Below the pieces are notes generated by a model. That model saw nothing but the letters and a program-made list of their open reading frames with translations. It ran no database searches and was not told the origin of the DNA. Of a stretch of 31,356 bases of DNA, positions 22,278 through 30,871 are shown one piece after another. The first letter of the stretch is position 1. Every line of letters begins with the position of its first letter. The stretch spans positions 1-31,356 of the forward strand of contig CALCZU010000146.1 in assembly GCA_937903155.1 (NCBI GenBank), given 5' to 3'. The position numbers and the translations under genes are program-made. The DNA is from an uncultured Bdellovibrionales bacterium. GTDB taxonomy: Bacteria; Bdellovibrionota; FAC87; UBA2466.

Positions 22278-22313
22278 CTCCGAATACTATGAAATTACAT
22301 AGAAAAGTCGGAG
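22278..22313 (-). promoter_or_regulatory. leader hairpin enclosing the sdhC ribosome binding site
   Basis: On the minus strand CTCCGA and TCGGAG pair (6 bp) outside an inner CTATG/CATAG helix. The 3' arm TCGGAG contains the GGAG of the sdhC Shine-Dalgarno site and ends 6 nt before the ATG. Folding would block translation of sdhC and perhaps of the whole operon. A trans-acting RNA, protein or temperature could open it; which one is not known. Confidence 0.45.
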
Positions 22314-22350
22314 CTGTCACATAAAAAGGTGATAGACGCGATGCGGTAAA

Positions 22351-22752
22351 TTACAAAACAGGGATTTTTTTGCGAGCGAGTTTTGTTTTGGAATGAAGAG
22401 AAACTAATTTGAGTTTCGAATTCTTCTGGGACGAAATTTTTCTGGGGTGATTTTTAGACGGCACCCTTACAATCCAATTGGCTTTGCCCTTAAAAGTTTT
22501 TGCAGCGACGACCGGTTGCGCGGCGACGGGTGCAGCGGCCGCGACGACTGGACTTGATTCTTCAGAAGCGCGTGAAGCTATCATTTCGTCGGCTCGTTGT
22601 TTCCACGAATCTTCTTCTTGCAACTGTTTGATGGAGCGAGGTGCAGGGTATCCGGGAACAGCGACATTGCGCGCAAGATCTTTCTCTGGAGTACAAGCCG
22701 TGACAAAGTAACTCGAAGCCAAGATCACTAAAAACGAAAATCGGATATTCAT
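22351..22752 (-). CDS. small lipoprotein, unknown function
   Basis: 133 residues. The signal sequence ends in a lipobox FVTAC with Cys20, so the mature protein should be lipid-anchored. A charged stretch (about 25-65) is followed by an Ala/Val/Pro run (about 68-84) and a strongly basic C-terminal tail rich in Lys and Ser (about 100-133), which could contact peptidoglycan, DNA or lipopolysaccharide. The family is not recognised. It has the same orientation as sdhCAB, 79 bp upstream of sdhC, and could be cotranscribed with it. Confidence 0.7.
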   Translation of the reverse strand: MNIRFSFLVILASSYFVTACTPEKDLARNVAVPGYPAPRSIKQLQEEDSWKQRADEMIASRASEESSPVVAAAAPVAAQPVVAAKTFKGKANWIVRVPSKNHPRKISSQKNSKLKLVSLHSKTKLARKKIPVL

Positions 22753-22850
22753 AAAAACCCCTTAAACTTCCCCTTCATCTCGCAAGGGGAAGAATGCAAG
22801 TCGATTGCCAGTGGAGTTTGCATGCGTGGTAGGCTTGTCGAGGTTTGGGG

Positions 22851-22877
22851 CGAGGGTGACAATTTCTGTCACCCTCG
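22851..22877 (-). terminator. strong hairpin after the cysteine-rich exported protein gene
   Basis: CGAGGGTGACA (22851-22861) and TGTCACCCTCG (22867-22877) pair perfectly over 11 bp with a 5-nt loop, 35 bp after the minus-strand stop. There is no clear T run on either side, so it may stall or stabilise rather than terminate alone. Confidence 0.5.
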
Positions 22878-22912
22878 AGCCTTAAATTGTATTCCGTCGG
22901 TATGCGGCTCGT

Positions 22913-23893
22913 TTATTTTTTTACGATAAGCGACAGACGATAAACGTTAGAGGCCAAGGGACGGTTACAGATTCCGGTCATGAGCTTGTCGCCGTAGAGG
23001 GCCTGGTACTTATTCATCACAGCCACTTGTGCTTTTGCGCAACTGCTGTAATCCGAAAATGTTTCGAGAGAGAGGGTTGATTTGACAACGCCTTCTTTCA
23101 AGAAAAAATAAAGCGTTGTGGGCGAACCCGGCGAAGCCGTGCAATATGCTAAAGGAGAAGAAACTCCTTGTTTCACAAACGCTTGTTCTAAAGTCTGGAG
23201 TTCGACTTCGCAGGTTTGTGCATCTGGGAGATCATGAAACATTTCATTGATGAATTTGATTTCCTTTTCGCCGTAGTAAAAAAGATTAATACGCTCGGAG
23301 ATATTTTTAGGACTGAATGCAAGGTAAACAAGACGTGCGTTCTGTTCCGCTAAATATTTACTGAGTTTTGCCGTCATTGATTCCTTCACCGAGTTTTGAA
23401 TGGATCCGCTGGTGAAAATGTTTGTAAAGAACGGCGCGCGTTTAGGAGTGCCTACTCCTTGAATCATCATTTCGTAGTCTTTTTTGTAACCGGGGAGAGA
23501 AGGGTGGCAGAAACTGATGAAAGGACGGAGCCCCGTTTCGGTTTGGAAAATATTTTCTTGTTCGGCGATTTGGGAAACGCAATCTTTTTCAGACTCGAAA
23601 AATCCTTGAGCCGTGTAAGAAAACTTTCCGGATGTTGTCACAAAATTCAAAGCCTTTGGAGCTTCGTATTCGATGCGAATGAGTAAACTGCCGGTGGCGC
23701 TATTGATCTCACATTCGGTGTTTCTAAGAGTGACTTTTGCATCTTCTGCAATTTTGTTTCCGGCGGCTTTTGCCGAATCGAAACACGTCGACATGTCGGT
23801 GTAAGGCGCATCCCAAATCGTATGTCTGAAAGTGTCCGAAAACGCAGACGCCGAGGTCATGACTGCTACGAGGACTGCTAAGGTTTTGATCAT
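22913..23893 (-). CDS. exported cysteine-rich protein, unknown function
   Basis: 326 residues from ATG 23893, chosen for GGGAGG upstream and the signal peptide (MIKTLAVLVAVMTSASA) that begins there; the longer frame to 24004 lacks a signal at its start. The mature protein has eight or nine cysteines in a regular spread (for example DMSTCFDSAK, LRNTECEIN, EKDCVSQI, FISFCHPS, AQTCEVEL, LAYCTAS, SSCAKAQ, MTGICNRP). This suggests three related modules with disulfides, each starting with an aromatic/Cys segment. I do not recognise the family. It is divergent from the GFA-family gene, with 110 bp between starts. Confidence 0.75.
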   Translation of the reverse strand: MIKTLAVLVAVMTSASAFSDTFRHTIWDAPYTDMSTCFDSAKAAGNKIAEDAKVTLRNTECEINSATGSLLIRIEYEAPKALNFVTTSGKFSYTAQGFFESEKDCVSQIAEQENIFQTETGLRPFISFCHPSLPGYKKDYEMMIQGVGTPKRAPFFTNIFTSGSIQNSVKESMTAKLSKYLAEQNARLVYLAFSPKNISERINLFYYGEKEIKFINEMFHDLPDAQTCEVELQTLEQAFVKQGVSSPLAYCTASPGSPTTLYFFLKEGVVKSTLSLETFSDYSSCAKAQVAVMNKYQALYGDKLMTGICNRPLASNVYRLSLIVKK

Positions 23894-24003
23894 TTTATAA
23901 CCCTCCCATGGATTGAATTTGGGTAACTGTCTCTCTGAAGTGTTCCTGAAGTCAATGCGCTCGATTTGCCCGTTGCGCCATTCTGGGCTAGATTCTTCGG
24001 CCA

Positions 24004-24456
24004 ATGGAAGAAAAAATTAAAGGTGGTTGTCTTTGCGGCAGAGTTCGTTACGAGGCCAATTTTGCGCCGATTTGGTCGGCGATTTGTTTTTGTAGGCAAT
24101 GCCAAAAAGCGGCGGGAGCGGAGTGTGTTCAGCTCGTTGGGGTTCCGGCTTTTGCATTTTCTTTAACCCAAGGGAATGTGAAGTTTCATGAGTCTGTAGC
24201 GGACAGCGGGAACAAAGTCCGCCGGGGTTTTTGCGAGGCCTGTGGATCACATTTGAGTTTAATCCGAGACGCCTATCCAGATATTGTGACTTTGAGAACT
24301 TGTAGTTTAGATGAACCGGGGGCGTATCCCCCGCAGTTCGGAGTTTTTACAGAGAGCGCCCAAAGTTGGACTTGGATTCCAACCGATATTCCGACGTTTG
24401 CAACGGTTCCGGCATCGCCTGAGGAATTGCAGAGTCGGTTGAAAAAAAGCGAATAG
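24004..24456 (+). CDS. GFA family (glutathione-dependent formaldehyde-activating enzyme-like / CENP-V fold) protein
   Basis: 150 residues. The zinc-binding pattern is complete: GGCLCGRVRYE at the start, CFCRQCQKAAGAEC at about 28-41, and GFCEACGSHLSL near 75-86. The fold was named after an enzyme that condenses formaldehyde with glutathione, but most members have no proven reaction and that activity has been disputed. Size (about 150 aa) is normal. It lies 2 bp before the large YfhO-like gene and is probably cotranscribed, though no functional link is obvious. The shared promoter region is upstream of 24004. Confidence 0.88.
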   Translation: MEEKIKGGCLCGRVRYEANFAPIWSAICFCRQCQKAAGAECVQLVGVPAFAFSLTQGNVKFHESVADSGNKVRRGFCEACGSHLSLIRDAYPDIVTLRTCSLDEPGAYPPQFGVFTESAQSWTWIPTDIPTFATVPASPEELQSRLKKSE

Positions 24457-24458
24457 CG

Positions 24459-26807
24459 ATGCTTGAAAAAGCGTTTAAAACAAACGATTGGCTTTTCGGT
24501 TTTTTTTTCTTTGGCGCAGTCCTCTTTTTAATTTATCCGCAGATTTTTTTTATGAGAGAGCTGATTGTCGCTCCATCCACCTGGGAACTCCAGGATCCTG
24601 CGGTCACGTCGCTTGTGTTCATGCCGGGAATGCGGCTTTTAAGGTATGAATTTCTCCAAAATCACAACTTTCTTTGGTCCAATCTTCGGGGGATGGGACA
24701 ACCCCTCTTAGCCAATGAGATTCAAGCGGCTCCACTATTCCCTCTGACTTTAATGCTGATGGGTATCTCAGACCCTTATTTTTGGAATGTCTTGGTCCTT
24801 TTGCGACTTCTGCTCCTAGGCGTTTTTTCATTTATGGTGGCCCGACAGCTTTTTAAGTTAGAGCGCGCGGGCTCCATTATTTTCAGCCTTTGCTTTGCCT
24901 ATGCCGTACACGTCCTACGATGGAACAATCATTCGTGGCAAAATGGGCTATTGGCCGGAGTCTTCTATCTCCTCACGGCTTTTCGACTTTTCGAACTCGA
25001 AACGTTCTCAACTAAAAAAACTATTTTAACGCGGTTTTTATTCTTAAGCCTTGCGGTGTACTCCATGATGACTTCCGGATTTCCGGAGAGCGCTTTTTTA
25101 TCGGCCGTGATGGTGACGATTCTGATGACTCCTTCACTCGTTCAAAAATTACTTCGAAAGCAGATAGCTTTTTACACCGTCACCTTATTTTTTATTTCTC
25201 ATCTCATCGGCTTTGGATTGTCGAGTCCTCAATGGCTTTCGATGCTGGATTTCATGGGCGAAGGAGCGGGAAATTTCCGGTCCGGTCCGGGCTTGAGTCA
25301 ATTTGTAAACTTTTCGGTTCTTCTTCGTTTAGTCGCACGAGTTTCGGATACATTGCCCCCGGGTCATTTGGTGCATTTTTTTAATCTAGGCCCCGTCTTT
25401 TTATTTTTTTTAGGGGTCATTGCTTCTTTCAAAAAAAAACTGACTTTAAATCAAATCGCTGCCTTGGCTTGTGCAGCCCTTTTCCTTTTGAAGAACTTTC
25501 CAGTATGGCCTGCGTTAAATGATTTCGTCGGTCATTTGCCATTTGCGAAGGGAATTTGGTTTATCATTTATTTTTTTCCGCTTTTTCTAATCTCTTTTTC
25601 GCTGCTTGCGGGATTAGGAATGGACTTTCTACTCTCTTATTCTCGAAAAGAATCAAACTTTTTGAAAAATCACTTCTCTCTATGGTTCAGTCTACTCCTC
25701 ACGCTTATTGTCTTTATCGATTGCATGACTAAGGCAAGTCAGCTCAATTGGACGCGAGTCCTGGTCTCTCTCTTCTCTTTCGCAAGCGTCCTGATTCTTA
25801 TCTGGATTTTTCATTTTAAAAAGTCTCTGCGACAGAAAGAATTATTCGGCCTGGCGGTAATTTTTCTGATCGTTTTAGATTTAGTCTATACGGTTCCCAA
25901 ACAATTCACGGCTATCGATACCGATTCATACCGATACGATATCGGAAGTTCCGAAAGTGCAAAACAGCTTGCGAGTGTTTTAAAGAATTCCAATCTGTCG
26001 CTTTCTGAAATGAGAGATTTAACCCCTGGTGGTGCTCATCTCGAATACGGAATTGGCACTTCTCACAATGGAACGCCTCCCATTGTCCCTCAACGACAAA
26101 GTCTTTTTTTAACTCATCTCTACCAACCCGAGCCTGGATGGGGTGCGCAAATGCCTGTAGCAGACCAGCTCATCCCTTTTGGTTGGCAACTGAGAGGAGC
26201 CAATCTCTATATTGCCGCCGAAACCCCTAAAAAAACTGACGTAAAAGATACAAGAACGTTCGAAAATCTCGGACCGTTTGGAAAGAAAAATCTTTATTAC
26301 GATAAAACGGCACTTCCGCGGGCTTACGTAGCTCAAGCTTGTCATTCCGCAGAGTCAATTGAAGAAGCGTTAAAAATCTTAAAAACGTCGCCCCACTTTT
26401 CTTTAGGCCAGACCACTCTTGAAGGACTCAAACCTATAGAAAAAGAATTTTGCAAATCTTATCGAAACGATTTTAAAAAAATTTCTATCAAAGATAAAGG
26501 TTCGGAAGTTTTTCTAAGCACGGTCAAAGGTCCCGCAGTTGTTGTGTTAAATGATAACTACTACCAAGACTGGAGGGCCATCGATAGTCTGACCAGAGAA
26601 GAATTTAAAATTTTTCCATCGAATGTGACTTTTCGCGCGGTGATCCTACCCGAAAGTCGTTCCTACGAGATAGAGTTTCGATATGTTCCCCATTGGACGG
26701 CTTTGTGTCGTCGTTTGATGGGCACATCAATTTTATTGCTGCTAGCGACCTTACTTGCTTGTACGCTTAGAAAACCTTATTCCAAAAAACAATTGGCAAC
26801 GCCATGA
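24459..26807 (+). CDS. YfhO-like polytopic membrane protein (GT-C type)
   Basis: 782 residues. About 11-12 membrane helices occupy residues 12-490, followed by a periplasmic domain (about 490-745) and a final helix (about 750-768). The early loop with ELIVAPSTWELQDPAV and SNLRGMGQPLLANEIQAAP (about 32-92), and the late segment VVVLNDNYYQDWRAID, are typical of YfhO/PF09586-like proteins, which are thought to transfer sugars to extracellular polymers or teichoic acids. The C-terminal motif NDNYYQDWRA is the conserved beta-structure found in these proteins. The start is 2 bp after the GFA gene, and the stop overlaps the next gene (ATGA). Substrate unknown. Confidence 0.8.
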   Translation: MLEKAFKTNDWLFGFFFFGAVLFLIYPQIFFMRELIVAPSTWELQDPAVTSLVFMPGMRLLRYEFLQNHNFLWSNLRGMGQPLLANEIQAAPLFPLTLMLMGISDPYFWNVLVLLRLLLLGVFSFMVARQLFKLERAGSIIFSLCFAYAVHVLRWNNHSWQNGLLAGVFYLLTAFRLFELETFSTKKTILTRFLFLSLAVYSMMTSGFPESAFLSAVMVTILMTPSLVQKLLRKQIAFYTVTLFFISHLIGFGLSSPQWLSMLDFMGEGAGNFRSGPGLSQFVNFSVLLRLVARVSDTLPPGHLVHFFNLGPVFLFFLGVIASFKKKLTLNQIAALACAALFLLKNFPVWPALNDFVGHLPFAKGIWFIIYFFPLFLISFSLLAGLGMDFLLSYSRKESNFLKNHFSLWFSLLLTLIVFIDCMTKASQLNWTRVLVSLFSFASVLILIWIFHFKKSLRQKELFGLAVIFLIVLDLVYTVPKQFTAIDTDSYRYDIGSSESAKQLASVLKNSNLSLSEMRDLTPGGAHLEYGIGTSHNGTPPIVPQRQSLFLTHLYQPEPGWGAQMPVADQLIPFGWQLRGANLYIAAETPKKTDVKDTRTFENLGPFGKKNLYYDKTALPRAYVAQACHSAESIEEALKILKTSPHFSLGQTTLEGLKPIEKEFCKSYRNDFKKISIKDKGSEVFLSTVKGPAVVVLNDNYYQDWRAIDSLTREEFKIFPSNVTFRAVILPESRSYEIEFRYVPHWTALCRRLMGTSILLLLATLLACTLRKPYSKKQLATP

Positions 26808-28075
26808 ACTTTCTCAAGAAAAATTCCACCTATTGCAGCAGCGTTTTAGTTTCCTTCTTAATTCTGCTTTTAAGAGCTTCGGAAAGAGTCACAAAACCCG
26901 ATCTTTGGGCCGAAGACGGGTATTGGTTTGTGAATCACAGTTTGTCTATCGGTTGGCCATCTATCTTCACCCAGATGGCAGGTTATTTTCAAATTGCGGA
27001 GCGCGCGAGCGTATGGCTCTTAATCCAGGCAATTCCGTTGCCTTATCTTCCTCACGCCATAGCGTTGACTTGCCTTTTGATTTTTTCGTTGATCATTTCA
27101 AAAATTACTTCAAAAGACTACGAATGGTTGATCCCTTCCCAAGTCCTGCGGTACTGCCTTTTACTGACATTCTGCTTTCTGCCGGGATTACATGAAATTC
27201 TCGCAAATTTTTGTAATTTGCCTTGGCTCTTTTTTTACTACCTGGGCCTTATCGCATTGAAAGATCCCAAAGAGTCTCTCTCGAAAATGGAAATAGGGTT
27301 TTCCTGCCTTGCACTTTTTTCAACCGGTACTGCGATTCTTTTGATCCCCGTTTTTATGTACCGTTGTTATTTAAGAAAAAAACAACCCTGTTTGAGTCGC
27401 GATCTTTTTTTATTGTTACTGATTTGCGGCACAGTGCTTTCGACGATCTTCCTGTTGCCGAGGGAGTGGCAGCTGTATCAACGAAGGGATTACTACGCTT
27501 ATGGAAGTGCATATATCCGTAGTTTAGCTCAGTCCGGGTTCATTCAGCCCTGGTTGGGCGATCAAATAACCTTCTTTCTCATGAAAGATGAGATAGAATT
27601 TTATTCGATAGGATTGATTTTATTGGCGTCCTTTGGGCTTTTAGTTCAAGCCTTTCGCGGGAAATCTTCACAAGCACAAACGGTTCTTTTTTTACTCTTT
27701 GCCAGTGTTTCTTCTTTCCCTGTATTGACGGGAATGACTCGACCCAACGTTCTCTTTGCATGGACGGAGCCACCCACGGCTTGGTTTTTTAAACACCGTT
27801 ACGCGTTTCCGCTAGCATTTATTGCCGTGTCTTTTTTGGGTGGGTTTTTTCTCTCAAAAGAAGAATGTGCTCGTAAAAAACTTAGTTTTTGTCTTGATGG
27901 GCGTCAGCATTTTCTCTGGAATCAAACGGTTCAGAGTTCCCCCTTACGGTCCCGTGAGAAAATGGGCTCAAATTGTGGGACCGCTGCAAAACTCGATAAA
28001 GCATTCCGATCCTTCCTCTGTTTTGGTTCAAGTCTACCCCGAAGGATGGGGAGATTTCGTTTATACCGCCGCTAA
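26804..28075 (+). CDS. GT-C-like polytopic membrane protein, frameshifted near the 3' end
   Basis: 423 residues as an open frame, about 10 membrane helices. The early external loop KPDLWAEDGYWFVNHSLS has the acidic EDG motif also seen at 10348-11997. From about residue 358 the product becomes Arg/Ser/Cys-rich and unlike a membrane protein, while the next frame (27881-28118) continues with a good transmembrane helix and a soluble tail. The frames meet at an A6 run (27875-27880): with five A's they would join as KEECARKNLVFVLMG. The gene may therefore be a pseudogene, a sequencing artefact or a slippage product of 437 aa. It overlaps the YfhO-like gene by 4 bp. Confidence 0.7.
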   Translation: MNFLKKNSTYCSSVLVSFLILLLRASERVTKPDLWAEDGYWFVNHSLSIGWPSIFTQMAGYFQIAERASVWLLIQAIPLPYLPHAIALTCLLIFSLIISKITSKDYEWLIPSQVLRYCLLLTFCFLPGLHEILANFCNLPWLFFYYLGLIALKDPKESLSKMEIGFSCLALFSTGTAILLIPVFMYRCYLRKKQPCLSRDLFLLLLICGTVLSTIFLLPREWQLYQRRDYYAYGSAYIRSLAQSGFIQPWLGDQITFFLMKDEIEFYSIGLILLASFGLLVQAFRGKSSQAQTVLFLLFASVSSFPVLTGMTRPNVLFAWTEPPTAWFFKHRYAFPLAFIAVSFLGGFFLSKEECARKKLSFCLDGRQHFLWNQTVQSSPLRSREKMGSNCGTAAKLDKAFRSFLCFGSSLPRRMGRFRLYRR

Positions 28076-28118
28076 AATTCCGGAGTCTTCCGTCCGTAAA
28101 TACGAAACCAAGAGATAA
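27881..28118 (+). pseudogene. out-of-frame C-terminal segment of the preceding GT-C-like gene
   Basis: This frame encodes NLVFVLMGVSIFSGIKRF (a membrane helix with basic flank), then a soluble ending with GPLQNSIKHSDPSSVLVQVY and GWGDFVYTAA before its stop at 28118. This is the kind of sequence expected after the last helix of the 26804 product, and it lacks its own start site. It runs 47 bp into the convergent minus-strand gene, while the uninterrupted frame stops after 4 bp of overlap. Confidence 0.6.
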
Positions 28119-29253
28119 CTAAAAAGACAAAGCCCCAGAACGGCAGGGATAAATAGGGAATTGCGTGATAGTTTTCAATCGCAGGAAAAAATTGCGGCGT
28201 CCAGCGTGTAAACCACACTTCGAAAATTCCTAAAAACGTAATCAGAAAAAATCCCAATCCTAAAAGAAATATCCCCGCTCGATTCTGGTGGACTCCCGAA
28301 CGTTTCTGCAAGAAGTCTCTGATCACCGCGAAAAAGAACGGGAGCGCCAAGACGATGTAATATTCTCTGTAAAACTTCATTAAAAAGGGAACGCATAATA
28401 AGAGAAGCCCACAGTCTACAAAAATATCGCACTCTCTTTTGTATAATACTCTGAGCACCCAACACAGAAGACCGATTTTCAATGCTATAAGAACAGGTCT
28501 GAAAAGAAATCCGACTTCCGGGTTAGGGTAGTAAACATTTGAGACGGGGGGAAAGGAAGTATAGAGGAGTCGTTGAAGCGCTGCCTCCGGGGCTTGGTTA
28601 AAGATCCAGGGGATATATCCGCCACTCAACGAACGGAAATAATCAATATGATAATCCACGCCGAGCCAACCGCAGGTAACTAACGTAATCAAACCCACGA
28701 AAATAGAGTAGCGCGCGAGCCATTTCCAATCTTTTTTGACGAGGAAGTAAAGGACGAGGACTCCGGGAAGAAATTTCAAAAGTGTTGCAGCCGCCAATGT
28801 TGCGGCAGAAAGCGTCTTCTTTTCCCATTGATAAGCACGTAACGATAGCATTATCAAAAAAAGTTCAACCGGTTCTATTTTTGCGGCTCGCATTGCGTAT
28901 GCAAGGGGCCAGAAATTCAAAAGCAAAATCGTTGCAAAAAGCAACCACCGTTTCTGTATTTGCGGAATGAGACTCGAGTAAAATAAAAAAATTGTACCCA
29001 GCAGCGCGACCCAATTCATTGCATAAAGAATTGAACAGGCTTTCGGATTAGAAAGAAAAGTAAAAGGCATGATGAATAACTGTGCGAACGGAGAATAAGC
29101 TCCGAACTCCTGCCATTTGATTCCCTGACTGACCCATTTTCGCGTTTCATCCAAAATGAGAATAGTATCGCCGTATTCTCTAATGTTGATAGCCTGAGCA
29201 AAAAACGTGCGGACGGAGTAGGCGAAAAGTAAGAGAATTCCCAAAATTTTCAT
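28072..29253 (-). CDS. GT87/DUF2029-like membrane glycosyltransferase
   Basis: 393 residues with about 10 membrane helices. The first external loop holds the acidic pair in REYGDTILILDETRKW, as in GT-C enzymes. The segment LAAATLLKFLPGVLVLYFLVKKDWKW (about 155-180) is the recognisable DUF2029/GT87 stretch (LK-x-xP, then aromatic helix, basic loop). These enzymes use polyprenyl-phosphate sugars to modify periplasmic glycans or lipids. It is divergent from the next gene with about 80 bp between chosen starts and convergent with the frameshifted gene. The exact sugar is unknown. Confidence 0.78.
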   Translation of the reverse strand: MKILGILLLFAYSVRTFFAQAINIREYGDTILILDETRKWVSQGIKWQEFGAYSPFAQLFIMPFTFLSNPKACSILYAMNWVALLGTIFLFYSSLIPQIQKRWLLFATILLLNFWPLAYAMRAAKIEPVELFLIMLSLRAYQWEKKTLSAATLAAATLLKFLPGVLVLYFLVKKDWKWLARYSIFVGLITLVTCGWLGVDYHIDYFRSLSGGYIPWIFNQAPEAALQRLLYTSFPPVSNVYYPNPEVGFLFRPVLIALKIGLLCWVLRVLYKRECDIFVDCGLLLLCVPFLMKFYREYYIVLALPFFFAVIRDFLQKRSGVHQNRAGIFLLGLGFFLITFLGIFEVWFTRWTPQFFPAIENYHAIPYLSLPFWGFVFLVISWFRIYGRKTPEF

Positions 29254-29333
29254 CCTCTTTCTATACTCAATTCAGCCTCTGAAAGTCACGTTGTGCATTG
29301 CCAAACTGCATCCTGGACAATAATAATTTGCGG

Positions 29334-30734
29334 ATGCCTTCTCCCCTGCCGATGAGATACCGAAAGCGATTCTTTTTATTTTTCTCTTTGTTTCTTTTAG
29401 TTTATTCGGGGACTAAGTTTGCAACGGAAAGCGGCGTTTTTGTCCATGGGAGCCATTTAGGAGGAGATTTTCTTTCTGCCTTTCCTACTTTTTGGGCTTG
29501 GAAGATTAACCGCCCGATGATCGAAGCAAACCGTGTAGTGCGTGCGTGGATGGGGGAAGAGTTCATTCGCCTTGATGAAGGAAATTGCGGCCCATCGAGC
29601 GGATACTATTGGCCGCTGGTTTGTCGTCCTCCGAATCACCTTTCGGGACTCGTAGAAAATAAAAGCTGGAACTATGGCCCCGTTCTACATTTTACGACGT
29701 TTCCTCTTCTCTATTTGCCGACACTGTCCATCGCCAAAGAAGTTTGGAAAAATTTCTGTCTTTTGTTCTTTTTTGCGTCGTTTGCAATCTGGTACTATTT
29801 GATTTTTATCCGAACCTCTCATGGTTCTCTCTTCACTTTTTCTCTGTATTCACTGCTTTGGCTTACTTTTTCTCCGGCGCATGTGGCTTTGAGTGGACTT
29901 GAGATCGAAACGTTTGAGTTTTTTCTCTTAAGTCTCTGTTTTTACTTTTATTACCGTCAGAATCACCGAAGTGCGGGAATTGCACTCGGCTTTTCTGCGA
30001 TGACAAAATTTCTTCCATTTGGATTTCTGCCTTACTTTTTAATCAAGCAGAAATATCGATTGGCCTTTTTTGCAGTCGTGACCGCGTTACTGATCGCCAT
30101 TGTCACAGAATGGACACTAGGTTGGGATTGGAGTTTCACGCGTCGGTTGATGATGCCATTTGGCAGTGGCGCCGTTTATTCGAATACCCATTCCATCGCT
30201 TCGTGGAGTTACCGTCTCTTTACCCACATTGAATCATTTCAGCCAGTCACATTGGATCAAATCAATATTCCACCCGTGCTCAATCCTATCGCCGCGGCGA
30301 ATTTGACTCGCGTGACGTTGATTTTCTTGGCGCTCGGTTTTGGGTGGCTGTTGTTGAAGCATTATTCGAAAGAAGTTCACCAAAAGGAAATTGTGATTCT
30401 TTTTATCTATATGATGGCTTTTCCGCAGTGGACGAATAAACACTATCTTATTTTCTTGCTGCCGGCGCTTTCTCTTGTTTTGAGTTCTCTCTGCTTTTAT
30501 GCAATCAAAAACAACCTACGATACAAGCTTGCGCTAGCTTTGTTTTTGATTGCGGCGCTGCTTACGAGCTATTTACGGATCCTTCCGACTTCATTCTTAA
30601 GCTTATTTATGGATGTTCAGTCCGAAAAGAATTGGACGATCTATGGTTATTTATCGCTCCCCGTGTACGGTTACATTGCACTTCTTTTTAGTGGGCTTGG
30701 GGTGTGTGGAGGGGAACAGAATAGATTGGTTTAA
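29334..30734 (+). CDS. GT87/DUF2029-like membrane glycosyltransferase, second copy
   Basis: 466 residues from ATG 29334 (ATG 29352 and an upstream TTG at 29298 are alternatives; none has a clear ribosome site). About 10 membrane helices. The family stretch is GFSAMTKFLPFGFLPYFLIK near the middle, followed by a long external loop with SIASWSYRLFTHIESFQP. The first external loop contains two cysteines (EGNCGPSS and LVCRPPN) that may be bridged, and the candidate catalytic acid in SHLGGDFLSAFP. It is divergent from the other GT87-like gene, which suggests a shared promoter region. A hairpin follows 18 bp after the stop. Confidence 0.78.
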   Translation: MPSPLPMRYRKRFFLFFSLFLLVYSGTKFATESGVFVHGSHLGGDFLSAFPTFWAWKINRPMIEANRVVRAWMGEEFIRLDEGNCGPSSGYYWPLVCRPPNHLSGLVENKSWNYGPVLHFTTFPLLYLPTLSIAKEVWKNFCLLFFFASFAIWYYLIFIRTSHGSLFTFSLYSLLWLTFSPAHVALSGLEIETFEFFLLSLCFYFYYRQNHRSAGIALGFSAMTKFLPFGFLPYFLIKQKYRLAFFAVVTALLIAIVTEWTLGWDWSFTRRLMMPFGSGAVYSNTHSIASWSYRLFTHIESFQPVTLDQINIPPVLNPIAAANLTRVTLIFLALGFGWLLLKHYSKEVHQKEIVILFIYMMAFPQWTNKHYLIFLLPALSLVLSSLCFYAIKNNLRYKLALALFLIAALLTSYLRILPTSFLSLFMDVQSEKNWTIYGYLSLPVYGYIALLFSGLGVCGGEQNRLV

Positions 30735-30751
30735 GTGAACCGGGGAGCATA

Positions 30752-30840
30752 AGATCGAGAATGTGAATGAGCATAAGAGGGAAATTTTCGCCCTAATGCT
30801 TCAATCTTGCTTCTCTCATGCTCATGCTTATTCTCGATCT
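30752..30840. repeat. long imperfect palindrome after the GT87-like gene
   Basis: The arms 30752-30779 and 30813-30840 pair over about 28 bp with roughly five mismatches. AGATCGAGAAT and ATTCTCGATCT are perfect (11 bp), ATGAGCAT/ATGCTCAT is perfect, and AGAG/CTCT lies at the top. The loop contains GAAATTTTCGCC (30781-30792), which is also complementary to GGCGAAAATTTC at 30861-30872, so an alternative fold is possible. The core of elements A/B is not present here. Confidence 0.6.
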
Positions 30841-30846
30841 CATTCT

Positions 30847-30870
30847 AATTTTCGCCGGGAGGCGAAAATT
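30847..30870. repeat. 10-bp perfect hairpin directly 3' of tRNA-Trp
   Basis: AATTTTCGCC (30847-30856) and GGCGAAAATT (30861-30870) pair perfectly around GGGA. The stem starts 2 bp after the tRNA's last base on the minus strand. It has no T run after it, so it may guide 3' end maturation or stop transcription with help. Confidence 0.6.
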
Positions 30871-30871
30871 T

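Noticed and set aside
27875..27880. Programmed -1 ribosomal frameshift at the A6 run
   Set aside because: Joining the frames needs +1 (or -2), not -1, and no stimulating structure was evident.
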